Both the position numbers and the translations under genes were made by a program. From Psychromonas aquimarina ATCC BAA-1526 (GTDB lineage Bacteria > Pseudomonadota > Gammaproteobacteria > Enterobacterales > Psychromonadaceae), in NCBI RefSeq assembly GCF_000428725.1, contig NZ_AUAM01000041.1, positions 1 through 39,673 of the forward strand: a DNA stretch of 39,673 nt, given 5' to 3'. Below are positions 7,579-17,509 of this stretch, one piece after another (position 1 is the stretch's first letter; every line of letters begins with the position of its first letter). Below the pieces are notes generated by a model, which was given only the letters and a program-made list of their open reading frames with translations, made no database searches and was not told the origin of the DNA.

Positions 7579-7831
7579 GGTTTTAACAACATCTTAATTC
7601 AAGTGAGTGGATATAAAGAGCGTCGATAATACCCAAGGCACGCTGACTTGTAAAAAAATAACGACAGATATTTGTCGATTCTGTTTTGTTCGCTCACAGT
7701 TAGACACTAATATATGAAAAAAACAGCTTTAATATGGCTGTGACTGAACGATTTCTTTAAATATTGCCTAAATGTCCGTAGAATTCCCACTTTCGTGTAA
7801 ATCGTTTTAACTTGTTTTGTGAATTTATTGA

Positions 7832-9091
7832 ATGCCTCTATTTGCGTTAGGAATTAATCATCAGACTGCCTCGGTATCACTGCGGGAAAAAGTGGCATTT
7901 TCACCCGAATTTTTACTGGATGCTTATCAGCAGTTATTAGCGCAAAGTTCTGTGCAGGAAGCGGTGATCGTTTCCACCTGTAATCGAACTGAAATCTACT
8001 GCAGCCTGAATCAGGAAAGCTGTCAGGAAGTGATTCAATGGTTCTGTGTCTTTCACGATATTGTTGAAAGTGAATTGAGTCAGAGTTTGTACTGTTACAG
8101 TGATGAGCAGGCTGTGCAGCATCTGTTCCGTGTTGCCTGCGGCCTGGATTCGTTAGTGCTGGGGGAGCCGCAGATACTCGGGCAGATAAAGCAAGCTTTT
8201 GCGACTGCCGGTCAGGCGAAAAGTATTAATAAAATTCTTAATAAGTGGTTTCAGCAGACTTTTACTGTGGCCAAGCGGGTGCGTACTGAAACACAAATCG
8301 GTGCCAATGCTATTTCTGTGGCATTTGCCGCGGTTTGTTTAGCAAAGCAGATCTTTAGTGATTTATCGCAGAGCCGGGTTTTATTAATTGGTGCCGGTGA
8401 AACAATTGAACTGGTGGGCAAGTATTTAGTTGAGCATGAAGTTCCTAATATTACCATTGCCAACCGCACATTAGCACGGGCAATGGATCTGGTTGAGCAG
8501 TTTAATGCGCAGGCAATTACCCTGGGTGAAATTCCTAATCACCTGCCGGATGCTGATATTATTATCTCATCAACAGCAAGTCCGCTTCCAATTATTGGTA
8601 AGGGCATGGTTGAAAGGGCTTTAAAAACCCGCCGTCATCAGCCGATGTTATTTATTGATATTGCTGTGCCGCGGGATATTGAAGCTGAAGTCTGCGAGTT
8701 AAATGACGCTTATCTTTACAGCGTTGATGATCTGCACGGCATTATTGAAGAAAATAAACAGGCAAGACAAGAAGCGGCTATTGAAGCCGAAAAAATTGTC
8801 GAAGGCTGCATCAATGATTTTATGCATTGGATGGAGTCCTTAAAAGCGGTTGAAACAATTCGTTTATACCGCAGTAACAGCGAGATATTGCGCGATCAGT
8901 TATTAGAACGGGCGAGTCTTTCATTAAGTAACGGCAGTGAGCCGGAAAAAGTAATAAAAGAGCTCGCTTTTAAATTAACCAATAAATTAATTCATCATCC
9001 AAGTCAGGCGTTAACCCAGGTCAGTCGCTCGGGTGATGATAATGAGCTGCAGATATTACGATCTGCCTTAGGACTCAATTTAGATGAATAA
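7832..9091 (+). CDS. hemA: Glutamyl-tRNA reductase
   Basis: This 419-residue enzyme makes glutamate-1-semialdehyde from Glu-tRNA with NADPH, the first step of the C5 route to haem. The N-terminal domain has LGINHQTASVSLREKVAF and the catalytic Cys50 in STCNRTEIYC, then GLDSLVLGEPQILGQ. The NADPH domain has LLIGAGETIELVG near residue 190. A C-terminal dimerisation helix region ends the protein. Length matches E. coli (418). It is the first gene of hemA-prfA-prmC-sirB2-sirB1-kdsA; the 253 nt ahead of it should hold the promoter, but I see no site that I can assign. Confidence 0.97.
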   Translation: MPLFALGINHQTASVSLREKVAFSPEFLLDAYQQLLAQSSVQEAVIVSTCNRTEIYCSLNQESCQEVIQWFCVFHDIVESELSQSLYCYSDEQAVQHLFRVACGLDSLVLGEPQILGQIKQAFATAGQAKSINKILNKWFQQTFTVAKRVRTETQIGANAISVAFAAVCLAKQIFSDLSQSRVLLIGAGETIELVGKYLVEHEVPNITIANRTLARAMDLVEQFNAQAITLGEIPNHLPDADIIISSTASPLPIIGKGMVERALKTRRHQPMLFIDIAVPRDIEAEVCELNDAYLYSVDDLHGIIEENKQARQEAAIEAEKIVEGCINDFMHWMESLKAVETIRLYRSNSEILRDQLLERASLSLSNGSEPEKVIKELAFKLTNKLIHHPSQALTQVSRSGDDNELQILRSALGLNLDE

Positions 9092-9202
9092 GTTTACCCT
9101 CGGATGACAAAACGTCACCGCTATAACAATAATAAATTTTCTTAATCGGGTCTTTATAAGGCAGGTTAAGCGCAAAGAATATAAAACAAGAAGAGAATAG
9201 AT

Positions 9203-10294
9203 ATGAAAGCATCAATTGTAAGCAAATTAGAAGGGCTTGTTGAGCGTTATGAAGAGGTTCAGGCACTGCTTGGCGATCCGGATACAATTAGCGATCAGAA
9301 CAAATACCGCGAATTAACTAAAGAGTATTCACAGCTGGAAGTTGTAGTGCTGTGTTTCCAGGCTTATCAGGGAGCGGTTGAAGATTTAGAAGCTGCTGAA
9401 ATGATGATGGAAGATGACGATCCTGATATGCGCGAAATGGCAAAAGAGGAGATCCGCGAAGCAAAAGAATCGGTTGATAAATTATCTGATGATTTACAGA
9501 TATTATTACTGCCAAAAGATCCGAACGATGATCGTAACTGTTACCTGGAGATTCGCGCCGGTGCCGGTGGTGATGAAGCGGCTATTTTTGCCGGCAACCT
9601 GTTCCGTATGTACAGCAAATATGTTGATACTAAAGGCTGGCGTATGGAAGTGATGAATACCAATGCCAGTGAACAGGGCGGTTATAAAGAGCTGATTGCT
9701 AAAATTGACGGTGACGGAGCTTACGGCCTGATGAAGTTTGAATCGGGCGGTCACCGTGTACAGCGTGTGCCGGAAACCGAGTCCCAGGGGCGTATCCATA
9801 CTTCTGCATGTACTGTGGTAGTGATGCCTGAAATTCCAGAAGCAGAAGCTATCTCAATTAATCCGGCTGACTTAAAGGTTGATACCTTCCGTGCATCCGG
9901 TGCGGGTGGTCAGCACGTTAATAAAACAGATTCTGCTATTCGTATTACTCATATTCCGACAGGTACAGTGGTAGAATGTCAGGATCAGCGTTCACAGCAT
10001 AAAAACCGCGCGCAGGCGATGTCGGTTTTACAGGCGCGTCTGCAGCAGGCGGAAGATGAAAAGAATCAGGCAGAAGAGCAGACAATCCGCCGCAGCCTGG
10101 TTGCCAGCGGTGACCGAAGCGAGCGAATTCGTACTTATAACTACCCGCAGGGGCGTGTAAGTGATCACCGTATTAACTTAACACTTTACCGTCTAAATGA
10201 AGTATTAGAGGGAGAGCTGGATGCGCTGCTGGATCCGATTTTACAGGAAGATCAAGCGGATAAATTAGCCGCACTTGCACAGGGTGATTTCTAA
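9203..10294 (+). CDS. prfA: Peptide chain release factor 1
   Basis: RF1 reads UAA and UAG and releases the finished peptide. The 363-residue protein has the anticodon-like PxT motif in [13 protein letters not shown] and the catalytic GGQ at residues 235-237 in [19 protein letters not shown]. The methylated Gln237 is the target of PrmC, encoded immediately downstream. Length matches the family (360 in E. coli). ATG 9203 has a purine-rich AAGAGAA sequence upstream. Confidence 0.97.
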   Translation: MKASIVSKLEGLVERYEEVQALLGDPDTISDQNKYRELTKEYSQLEVVVLCFQAYQGAVEDLEAAEMMMEDDDPDMREMAKEEIREAKESVDKLSDDLQILLLPKDPNDDRNCYLEIRAGAGGDEAAIFAGNLFRMYSKYVDTKGWRMEVMNTNASEQGGYKELIAKIDGDGAYGLMKFESGGHRVQRVPETESQGRIHTSACTVVVMPEIPEAEAISINPADLKVDTFRASGAGGQHVNKTDSAIRITHIPTGTVVECQDQRSQHKNRAQAMSVLQARLQQAEDEKNQAEEQTIRRSLVASGDRSERIRTYNYPQGRVSDHRINLTLYRLNEVLEGELDALLDPILQEDQADKLAALAQGDF

Positions 10295-11119
10295 TTGCGC
10301 ATAGATGATGCATTAGTCTGGGCAGAGTTTACATTAGTTAACAGCGACAGTGCGTTATTAGATGCACAGGTTCTGTTAGCTTTTGTACTGGGTAAAGAAA
10401 CGGTTTATCTGATGACCTGGCCTGAGCGTGACTTAACTCACGAACAGAAAAGTCACTTTGAAGAGTTAATCAGTCAGCGGGTTAACGGGGTACCCGTGGC
10501 GCATTTGACCGGCACTCGTGAATTCTGGTCTTTAGCGCTTAAAGTGAATAACTCAACGTTAATTCCGCGCCCGGATACGGAAATATTAGTGGAAACTGCG
10601 CTTGAATTCTGCCCGCAGGATGCTCATATATTAGATCTGGGCACCGGCACCGGTGCAATTGCTTTAGCATTAGCCAGTGAACTGCCGCAGGCACAGTGTC
10701 TGGGTATAGATTTCAGCAGCGATGCCGTAGCTTTAGCAAATGAAAACAAGCAGCTGTTAGAGATGACTAATGTGACCTTTAAACAAAGCAACTGGTTCGA
10801 AAATGTCTGCGGTGAATTTGATCTGATTGTCAGCAATCCGCCTTATATAGATAAAGACGATCATCATTTAGAACAAGGTGATGTGCGTTTTGAACCTTTA
10901 TCGGCGCTGGTTGCCGAGCAGTCAGGATTATCGGACATCCGCTTAATAAGTGAACAGGCTCGGCAGTATTTGAAAAAGCAGGGCGTGTTAATTATTGAAC
11001 ATGGCTTTGAGCAGGGGCCGGCGGTACGCGAAATATTAAGCGCTTACGGCTATTCACAGGTTCAGACTAAAAAAGATTATGGCAGTAACGATCGTATTAC
11101 CATGGCTGTTTTCGAATAA
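10295..11119 (+). CDS. prmC: Release factor glutamine methyltransferase
   Basis: PrmC methylates the Gln of the GGQ motif in RF1 and RF2 using SAM. The 274-residue protein has a helical N-terminal domain, the PVAHLTGTREFW linker motif, SAM motif LDLGTGTGAIALAL, and the catalytic N181-PPY of SNPPYI. The start is TTG at 10295, the base right after the prfA stop codon, with AGGGTG just upstream inside prfA; no ATG or GTG in frame would keep the N-terminus. This tight linkage suggests translational coupling. Confidence 0.95.
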   Translation: MRIDDALVWAEFTLVNSDSALLDAQVLLAFVLGKETVYLMTWPERDLTHEQKSHFEELISQRVNGVPVAHLTGTREFWSLALKVNNSTLIPRPDTEILVETALEFCPQDAHILDLGTGTGAIALALASELPQAQCLGIDFSSDAVALANENKQLLEMTNVTFKQSNWFENVCGEFDLIVSNPPYIDKDDHHLEQGDVRFEPLSALVAEQSGLSDIRLISEQARQYLKKQGVLIIEHGFEQGPAVREILSAYGYSQVQTKKDYGSNDRITMAVFE

Positions 11120-11123
11120 GAGA

Positions 11124-11139
11124 TGACGTACCGACGTCA
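11124..11139 (+). repeat. Palindrome abutting the sirB2 ribosome-binding site
   Basis: TGACGT-ACCG-ACGTCA is a perfect 6-bp stem with a 4-nt loop between prmC and sirB2. Its last base overlaps the AGGAGA Shine-Dalgarno of sirB2. It could tune translation within the operon. Confidence 0.4.
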
Positions 11140-11149
11140 GGAGAAATAA

Positions 11150-11536
11150 ATGTACACTATTTTAAAACATACCCATTTAGTTTTTATACTACTTGCGGTT
11201 GTTCTTTTTGTATTAAATTTTTACTGGTTAAGAACTAAGCATGCCAATGCTGAAAAAGCAGTGTTTAAAAAAGTGCTGCTGCATACTAACTTAACCGTTC
11301 TGCTGTTAGGCGCCGCCTTAACGGGTCTTCTACAGGTTAACCCTCTACAGGAGCAGAACTACTGGGTATTAGAGAAACTAGGCGCATTTATCGCTTATGT
11401 TGTGATGGTCCATGTTGCATTAAATGAAAAAACGCGTACAAGAATGCAGTTTATGACCTTCATCGGCGCATTCGGCTGGGTTGCATATATTGCTGAGCTT
11501 GCGATGACCAAACAAGCAATTTTACTGGTGGGATAA
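11150..11536 (+). CDS. sirB2: SirB2-family membrane protein
   Basis: This 128-residue protein has four hydrophobic helices and the KHTHLVFILLAVVLFVLNFYWL start plus VLLHTNLTVLLLGAALTGLL, as in the SirB2/YchQ family of small inner-membrane proteins. The biochemical role is not known; the name comes from a Salmonella invasion-gene regulation screen. It sits between prmC and sirB1 as in E. coli, with AGGAGA ahead of ATG 11150. Confidence 0.88.
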   Translation: MYTILKHTHLVFILLAVVLFVLNFYWLRTKHANAEKAVFKKVLLHTNLTVLLLGAALTGLLQVNPLQEQNYWVLEKLGAFIAYVVMVHVALNEKTRTRMQFMTFIGAFGWVAYIAELAMTKQAILLVG

Positions 11537-11539
11537 AAC

Positions 11540-13248
<1,709 letters not shown>

Positions 13249-13253
13249 ATTTT

Positions 13254-13667
13254 ATCAATAAGCCGTTTATCAGCAGCACGACACGTCTGTTTATTATTAT
13301 CGCGTCGTTATTCGGCGCGTCAGGCGTGGCCTGCGGTGCTTATGCCAGTCATGGTTTAAGCGCCTGGGCATCTCCCGTACAGGTTGAATACTTCCAGTTA
13401 GCTGTAACTTATCAGCTGCTGCATGCCATTACCCTGTTAGCGGTAAGTCTGCTGTCTGTTTTTATCTCCAGCCGGTTATTAACGGCGAGTAAAATTGCTT
13501 TTGTAACAGGTATCTGTTTCTTCAGCGGCAGTTTATATATATATGTATTGACCGGTACTAAGATACTCGGGGCGATAACGCCAGTCGGCGGATTACTCCT
13601 GATTGCTGGTTGGCTGTTACTGCTGCTGAGTTTATTAAAAGATAAGAATATTAAAAGTTCAGATTAG
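13254..13667 (+). CDS. DUF423 (YgdD-like) membrane protein, start codon unclear
   Basis: The protein matches small DUF423 membrane proteins: GAxxASHGLSAW, VEYFQLAVTYQLLHAITLL, FFSGSLYIYVLTG and ITPVGGLLLIAGWLLLLL, with about four helices. The conserved first helix (LFIIIASLFGASGVACGAYASH) begins before the first normal start codon, GTG 13326, which would cut it in half. The frame is open back to a stop at 13242-13244, and the only possible upstream starts are ATC 13254, CTG 13287 or ATT codons. I place the start at ATC 13254 because it gives a family-length N-terminus. A degraded start is the alternative. Function unknown. Confidence 0.65.
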   Translation: MNKPFISSTTRLFIIIASLFGASGVACGAYASHGLSAWASPVQVEYFQLAVTYQLLHAITLLAVSLLSVFISSRLLTASKIAFVTGICFFSGSLYIYVLTGTKILGAITPVGGLLLIAGWLLLLLSLLKDKNIKSSD

Positions 13668-13966
13668 TCTGAGCTGTTTATCTCATTGCCATACTTCGCG
13701 TGGCAATGCAGGCTTTAAAGATTGTCTCGTCCCCATGCTCTGCGTGGGAATGCAGACTTTAAAGATTACGTTCGGCAGTGTCTGAACAGAGATAAGTATG
13801 TTAGATCTCGTTCCCATGCTCCGCGTGGGAATGCAGACTTTAATAGAGTTAGTTTTATCTCGCTGCCGTGCTTTGCTCAGCAGTGCAGAATTTGTCTCGT
13901 TCCCATGCTCTGCGTGGGAATGTAGACTTTAAAGATTACGTTCAGTAGTGCCTGAACAGAGTAAGT

Positions 13967-14035
13967 ATGTTAGATCTCGTTTCCATGCTTTGCGTGGGAA
14001 TGCAGACTTTAAAGATTACGTTCAGTAGTGTCTGA
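13967..14035 (+). CDS. Repeat micro-ORF 1 (22 aa) upstream of rlmM
   Basis: ATG 13967 stands behind a copy of the rlmM ribosome-binding region (CAGAGTAAGT). It encodes MLDLVSMLCVGMQTLKITFS plus two residues and ends with TGA 11 nt before the next copy of the start. Whether it is translated is not known. Confidence 0.35.
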   Translation: MLDLVSMLCVGMQTLKITFSSV

Positions 14036-14046
14036 ACAGAGTAAGT

Positions 14047-14115
14047 ATGTTAGATCTTCTTCCCATGCTCCGCGTGGGAATGCAGACTTTAAAGATTACG
14101 TTCAGCCATGCCTGA
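14047..14115 (+). CDS. Repeat micro-ORF 2 (22 aa) upstream of rlmM
   Basis: This is the same arrangement as the previous micro-ORF, reading MLDLLPMLRVGMQTLKITFS then two residues. The TGA stop is 10 nt before the next copied start codon. Confidence 0.35.
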   Translation: MLDLLPMLRVGMQTLKITFSHA

Positions 14116-14125
14116 ACAGGCAAGT

Positions 14126-14194
14126 ATGTTAGGTCTCGTTCCCATGCTCTGCGTGGGAATGCAGACTTTAAAGATTACGTTCAGTAGTGTCTGA
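14126..14194 (+). CDS. Repeat micro-ORF 3 (22 aa) upstream of rlmM
   Basis: It begins MLG, like RlmM itself, and then reads LVPMLCVGMQTLKITFS plus two residues. Its Shine-Dalgarno copy is weaker (CAGGCAAGT). The TGA stop is 11 nt before the next copied start. Confidence 0.35.
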   Translation: MLGLVPMLCVGMQTLKITFSSV

Positions 14195-14205
14195 ACAGAG
14201 TAAGT

Positions 14206-14274
14206 ATGTTAGATCTTCTTCCCATGCTCCGCGTGGGAATGCAGACTTTAAAGATTACGTTCAGCCATGTCTGA
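14206..14274 (+). CDS. Repeat micro-ORF 4 (22 aa), last before rlmM
   Basis: ATG 14206 opens MLDLLPMLRVGMQTLKITFS plus two residues. Its TGA ends 12 nt before the rlmM ATG, and the rlmM Shine-Dalgarno lies in that gap, so termination here could affect rlmM initiation. Confidence 0.35.
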   Translation: MLDLLPMLRVGMQTLKITFSHV

Positions 14275-14286
14275 ACAGAGGTAAGT

Positions 14287-15381
14287 ATGTTAGGAATTTT
14301 ATTATATTGTCGTCCGGGTTTTGAAAATGACTGCGCAAACGAAATACAGGATAAAGCAGGCGCTTTAGAAGTATTTGGTTTTGTGAAAACTAAACGTAAC
14401 AGCGGTTATGTTTTTTATCAGTGTTATAACCCGGAAGAAGTGGAAGGTTTATTAAAAAGTATCAACTACAAACAGCTGATCTTTTCCCGTCAGTTAATTG
14501 CTGTAAAGGCGTTTGTAGAAGACTTACCGCTGGATGATCGTATCAGTCCTATTTTAGAGGTAACGCGTAATATGCCCCTGGGCGGTGATCTTTATGTTGA
14601 AACGCCTGAAGGTGATGAAACTAAACCTCTGCTTACTTTCTGCCGTAAATTTACCGTGCCCCTGCGTCAGGCATTAAAAAAACAGAACAGTTTAACGGCT
14701 AAAGAAAACCGCAAAAAACTGTGTTATCACTTATGCTTTTTAGATAACCAGTCAGCTTATATCGGCTTTTCTGTGCCCCATAACCGCAGCGAATTTTATA
14801 TGGGTATTGCCCGCTTACGTTCGCCAAGTGAAGCACCAAGCCGTTCAACTTTGAAACTTGACGAAGCGATTCAGATTTTCCTGACACCGCAGGAGCAGGA
14901 AGAGCGTATGCATTCCGGAATGCGTGCTGTTGACTTAGGCGCCTGTCCGGGGGGCTGGACTTATCAGCTGGTGCGGCGCGGATTGTTTGTCACCTGTATT
15001 GATAACGGTGCCATGGCGCAAAGTCTGATGGACAGTGGTCAGGTTACTCATTATATGGTTGACGGATTTAAATACGAGCCTGAGCGTAAAAACATCGACT
15101 GGTTAGTCTGCGACATGATTGAAAAACCTAAACGTGTAGCAAAACTGATGGCGAAATGGTTAATTGAAGGCTGGTGTAAAGAGACCATCTTCAACCTGAA
15201 ATTACCCATGAAAAAACGTTATCAGGAAGCCTCTGAAGACTTAAAAATATTAACGGATATGCTCGAGGAAGCCGGCATGAGTTATCAGCTTCAGGCTAAG
15301 CACCTTTACCATGACCGGGAAGAGATTACTGTGCATGTCAGTCTGCAGGGAAATGTCTGGGGTAAACAGTTAGGCAAGTAA
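14287..15381 (+). CDS. rlmM: 23S rRNA 2'-O-ribose C2498 methyltransferase
   Basis: RlmM methylates the ribose of C2498 in the peptidyl transferase loop of 23S rRNA. The 364-residue protein begins MLGILLYCRPGFENDCANEI, the normal family start, and has a THUMP-like N-terminal part and a Rossmann methyltransferase domain with DLGACPGGWTYQLV from residue 216 and WLVCDMIEKPKRVA. ATG 14287 is preceded by AGAGG. Upstream lies the repeat array, each unit of which carries a near-copy of this start region. A terminator follows. Confidence 0.96.
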   Translation: MLGILLYCRPGFENDCANEIQDKAGALEVFGFVKTKRNSGYVFYQCYNPEEVEGLLKSINYKQLIFSRQLIAVKAFVEDLPLDDRISPILEVTRNMPLGGDLYVETPEGDETKPLLTFCRKFTVPLRQALKKQNSLTAKENRKKLCYHLCFLDNQSAYIGFSVPHNRSEFYMGIARLRSPSEAPSRSTLKLDEAIQIFLTPQEQEERMHSGMRAVDLGACPGGWTYQLVRRGLFVTCIDNGAMAQSLMDSGQVTHYMVDGFKYEPERKNIDWLVCDMIEKPKRVAKLMAKWLIEGWCKETIFNLKLPMKKRYQEASEDLKILTDMLEEAGMSYQLQAKHLYHDREEITVHVSLQGNVWGKQLGK

Positions 15382-15401
15382 AACCGTTAGAATCAATCAA
15401 T

Positions 15402-15436
15402 AAACGCCGCTTGAGATAATTATGCGGCGTTTTTTT
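15402..15436 (+). terminator. Terminator of rlmM
   Basis: AAACGCCGC pairs with GCGGCGTTT around a 13-nt loop and a run of seven T follows. Confidence 0.93.
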
Positions 15437-15640
15437 ATCTCTCCCTGCCTCCCATTAAAATCCTCTTATAAAAACTTCAGAACATCCTAAAGAGACTATG
15501 CTGTCATACAGTTATTAATAATATTGACCTGCGTAGTGAAAATATCGGCTAAATTAATTTATTATATTACAGTGTGTTAAAACTCATGGGCAGCAGACTT
15601 CGACAACCCAAATGCTGCAGACCTAACAGGCAGGGAATAA

Positions 15641-17410
15641 GTGGACAAGATAAAAAACAAAAGTTTGCTGGCTAGATTTACAGCGGTGATTTTACTATTA
15701 ATAATCGCCTCATCGGTGTCAATTTCGTTTTATTATATTGAAATGATTAAAGCAGATCATCGAACGCAGATTGATGAGCTTCGCAATGCACAATTGTTAA
15801 CAGCAAAAACACATGTTAAAGATCAGGTGGAGGAGCTGATCGATTTTATCGCATTTCAAAGGTACAGTAACCGTAACCGGGTTAAAGCGGATCTTCAGGA
15901 ACATGTTGAGCAGGCGTTATTAATTGCCGAGAATATTTATTATCAGAACCGGGCAGACAGTTCACTTGAAGAAATTAAACAATCGGTTATCAATGCATTA
16001 GCACCTGTTCGAGGGGGCAGTGACCAGCAGCGTTATTATTTTATTTATAATAGTGACGGTTCACCTGTGCTGGATATTTCAATATCCGGCAAAAGCGGAC
16101 AAAAAAGCGAGTTTTCACAGGCCCTGCGTAAAAAAATGACCACTGCAGTTAAACAGCAGGGACGTGTTCTTATGCAGGAAAATTTAACCGCCGCCGATCT
16201 GAGTAGACAGCCTGCTTTGATTTTTATCAAGCAGTTTAAAGCACTGGGCTGGTATATCGGCAGTTTTGAGTATGAGTCCGATATTGAGCAGCGGACCAAG
16301 CAGAGTATTCTCGATAAAATTAATTTCAAGCGTGAAAGTTCAGATTATATTTTTGTGTTTGATAATCAGGGAAAATTTATTGCGCATCCTGAACTGACTG
16401 GTATGCAGCACCGTAATATTTCCGAATTTTCAGATATCAGTGGTAACAAATTACTCAACAGCATTAATAAGGTGATTAATGAGCAGTATGGTGGTTTTGT
16501 ACAATATTCATGGATGAACCCCGTTACTGATAAAGTGTCGACTAAAACCTCTTACGTGCAGTCCTTTTCTCCCTGGGGATGGACGGTGGGCGCCGGCACC
16601 TATATCGACGAAGTAGACTCGTATATTGCTGATTTCGAATCGGAAATGGATAAATCACTACATCGTATTATGCTTGGTGTGATGACTATTACGATGCTCT
16701 TATTAGCCGTATTCCTAATGGTCGGCCTGGGTTTTAAAAACAGCCTGGAAAGAGATATGCAGCGTTTTATTCATCTATTCAAATTAGCATCTACTAAAAA
16801 CAAGCTGATTGTAAAAGACAGTTTAAAATATTCAGAATTTATTACTCTGGCACATTATGCCAATAATATATTAGAGGCGCAGATCGAGGCGCAGAATGAA
16901 TTAATCGAACATGCAACCGTTGACAGCCTGACCAAGGCTTTTAACCGTCGTCAGTTTATGTCTTTGTTCAGGCTGGATTATCAGAAGGCCGTTGAATCTA
17001 AAAATGATCTGGTGTTAATGCTATTAGATATCGATTTCTTTAAATTAGTTAATGATAATTACGGTCACCCATGCGGTGATTTAGTGCTGCAGAAATTTGT
17101 GAATATTTGTAAAAGCCAGGTTCGAAAATCTGATTATCTAGGGCGGGTAGGCGGTGAAGAGTTTGCCCTGTTATTACCTGATACGAATATTGATGAAGCG
17201 TTGATGATTGCTGAAAAACTGCGTCAAACTATTGAAAATGCAGTATTCACCTGTAAAGAGTGTTCATTATCAATTACCGTTAGTATTGGTCTCAGCAGTA
17301 TTATCGACCAGCCGTATCATGATGAGTCATCCATGTTTAAACAAGCCGATGCATATCTCTATCAAGCCAAAGATTCCGGGCGGAATCAAGTCTGCAGCCG
17401 TTTATCTTAA
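15641..17410 (+). CDS. Cache-domain diguanylate cyclase
   Basis: This 589-residue inner-membrane sensor makes cyclic di-GMP from two GTP. A first helix lies at about residues 12-31, a large periplasmic region with two Cache-like modules (RYYFIYNSDGSPVLDIS and YIFVFDNQGKFIAHPEL, each ending in GWYIGSF/GWTVGAGTY) follows to about 335, and a second helix at about 343-365. The catalytic GGDEF domain has GGEEF at 504-508, so it should be active, and an RxxD product-inhibition site at 495-498. Start GTG 15641 has AGGGA 5 nt upstream. The ligand is unknown; Cache domains usually bind small organic acids or amino acids. Confidence 0.93.
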   Translation: MDKIKNKSLLARFTAVILLLIIASSVSISFYYIEMIKADHRTQIDELRNAQLLTAKTHVKDQVEELIDFIAFQRYSNRNRVKADLQEHVEQALLIAENIYYQNRADSSLEEIKQSVINALAPVRGGSDQQRYYFIYNSDGSPVLDISISGKSGQKSEFSQALRKKMTTAVKQQGRVLMQENLTAADLSRQPALIFIKQFKALGWYIGSFEYESDIEQRTKQSILDKINFKRESSDYIFVFDNQGKFIAHPELTGMQHRNISEFSDISGNKLLNSINKVINEQYGGFVQYSWMNPVTDKVSTKTSYVQSFSPWGWTVGAGTYIDEVDSYIADFESEMDKSLHRIMLGVMTITMLLLAVFLMVGLGFKNSLERDMQRFIHLFKLASTKNKLIVKDSLKYSEFITLAHYANNILEAQIEAQNELIEHATVDSLTKAFNRRQFMSLFRLDYQKAVESKNDLVLMLLDIDFFKLVNDNYGHPCGDLVLQKFVNICKSQVRKSDYLGRVGGEEFALLLPDTNIDEALMIAEKLRQTIENAVFTCKECSLSITVSIGLSSIIDQPYHDESSMFKQADAYLYQAKDSGRNQVCSRLS

Positions 17411-17441
17411 CTCATGGCAGATTATTGGAATTGCGATCATT

Positions 17442-17475
17442 AAAAAAGGGTTTGAACCCTGTGGCTCAAACCCTT
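17442..17475 (-). terminator. Terminator of the metNIQ operon
   Basis: On the minus strand AAGGGTTTGA pairs with TCAAACCCTT and a run of six T follows, 35 nt after the metQ stop. The stem may also serve the converging diguanylate cyclase gene. Confidence 0.85.
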
Positions 17476-17509
17476 CCAAGTTGTGTACTGCTATGTTTTG
17501 TCTGGGTAA

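Larger units (their letters stand above)
13681..14286 (+). repeat. Array of ~80-bp repeats with hairpins, ending in the rlmM start region
   Basis: Nine hairpin units begin near 13681, 13725, 13806, 13858, 13895, 13975, 14055, 14134 and 14214. The later ones are spaced 79-80 bp. Each has a TTCCCATGC/GCGTGGGAA stem with a 3-nt loop, then TGCAGACTTTAAAGATT, a second small hairpin GTTCAG/CTGAAC, and a tail CAGAGTAAGTATGTTAG that equals the rlmM ribosome-binding site and first codons. Units at 13681 and 13858 are divergent but keep the stem. TTCCCATGCTCTGCGTGGGAA-type repeats are widespread in bacterial genomes; the tandem form carrying a gene start is what is special here. Confidence 0.9.

Noticed and set aside
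9414..9799. Open frames on both strands within prfA
   Set aside because: prfA is certain and these frames show no family motifs.
13722..13925. Open frame reading RPHALRGNADF and similar peptides
   Set aside because: It is the translation of the hairpin repeat in another frame; such peptides appear wherever this dispersed repeat occurs and there is no ribosome-binding site.
13681..14286. CRISPR array
   Set aside because: The repeated unit is about 80 bp including the spacer-like part, which is itself conserved; there are no variable spacers and no cas genes.
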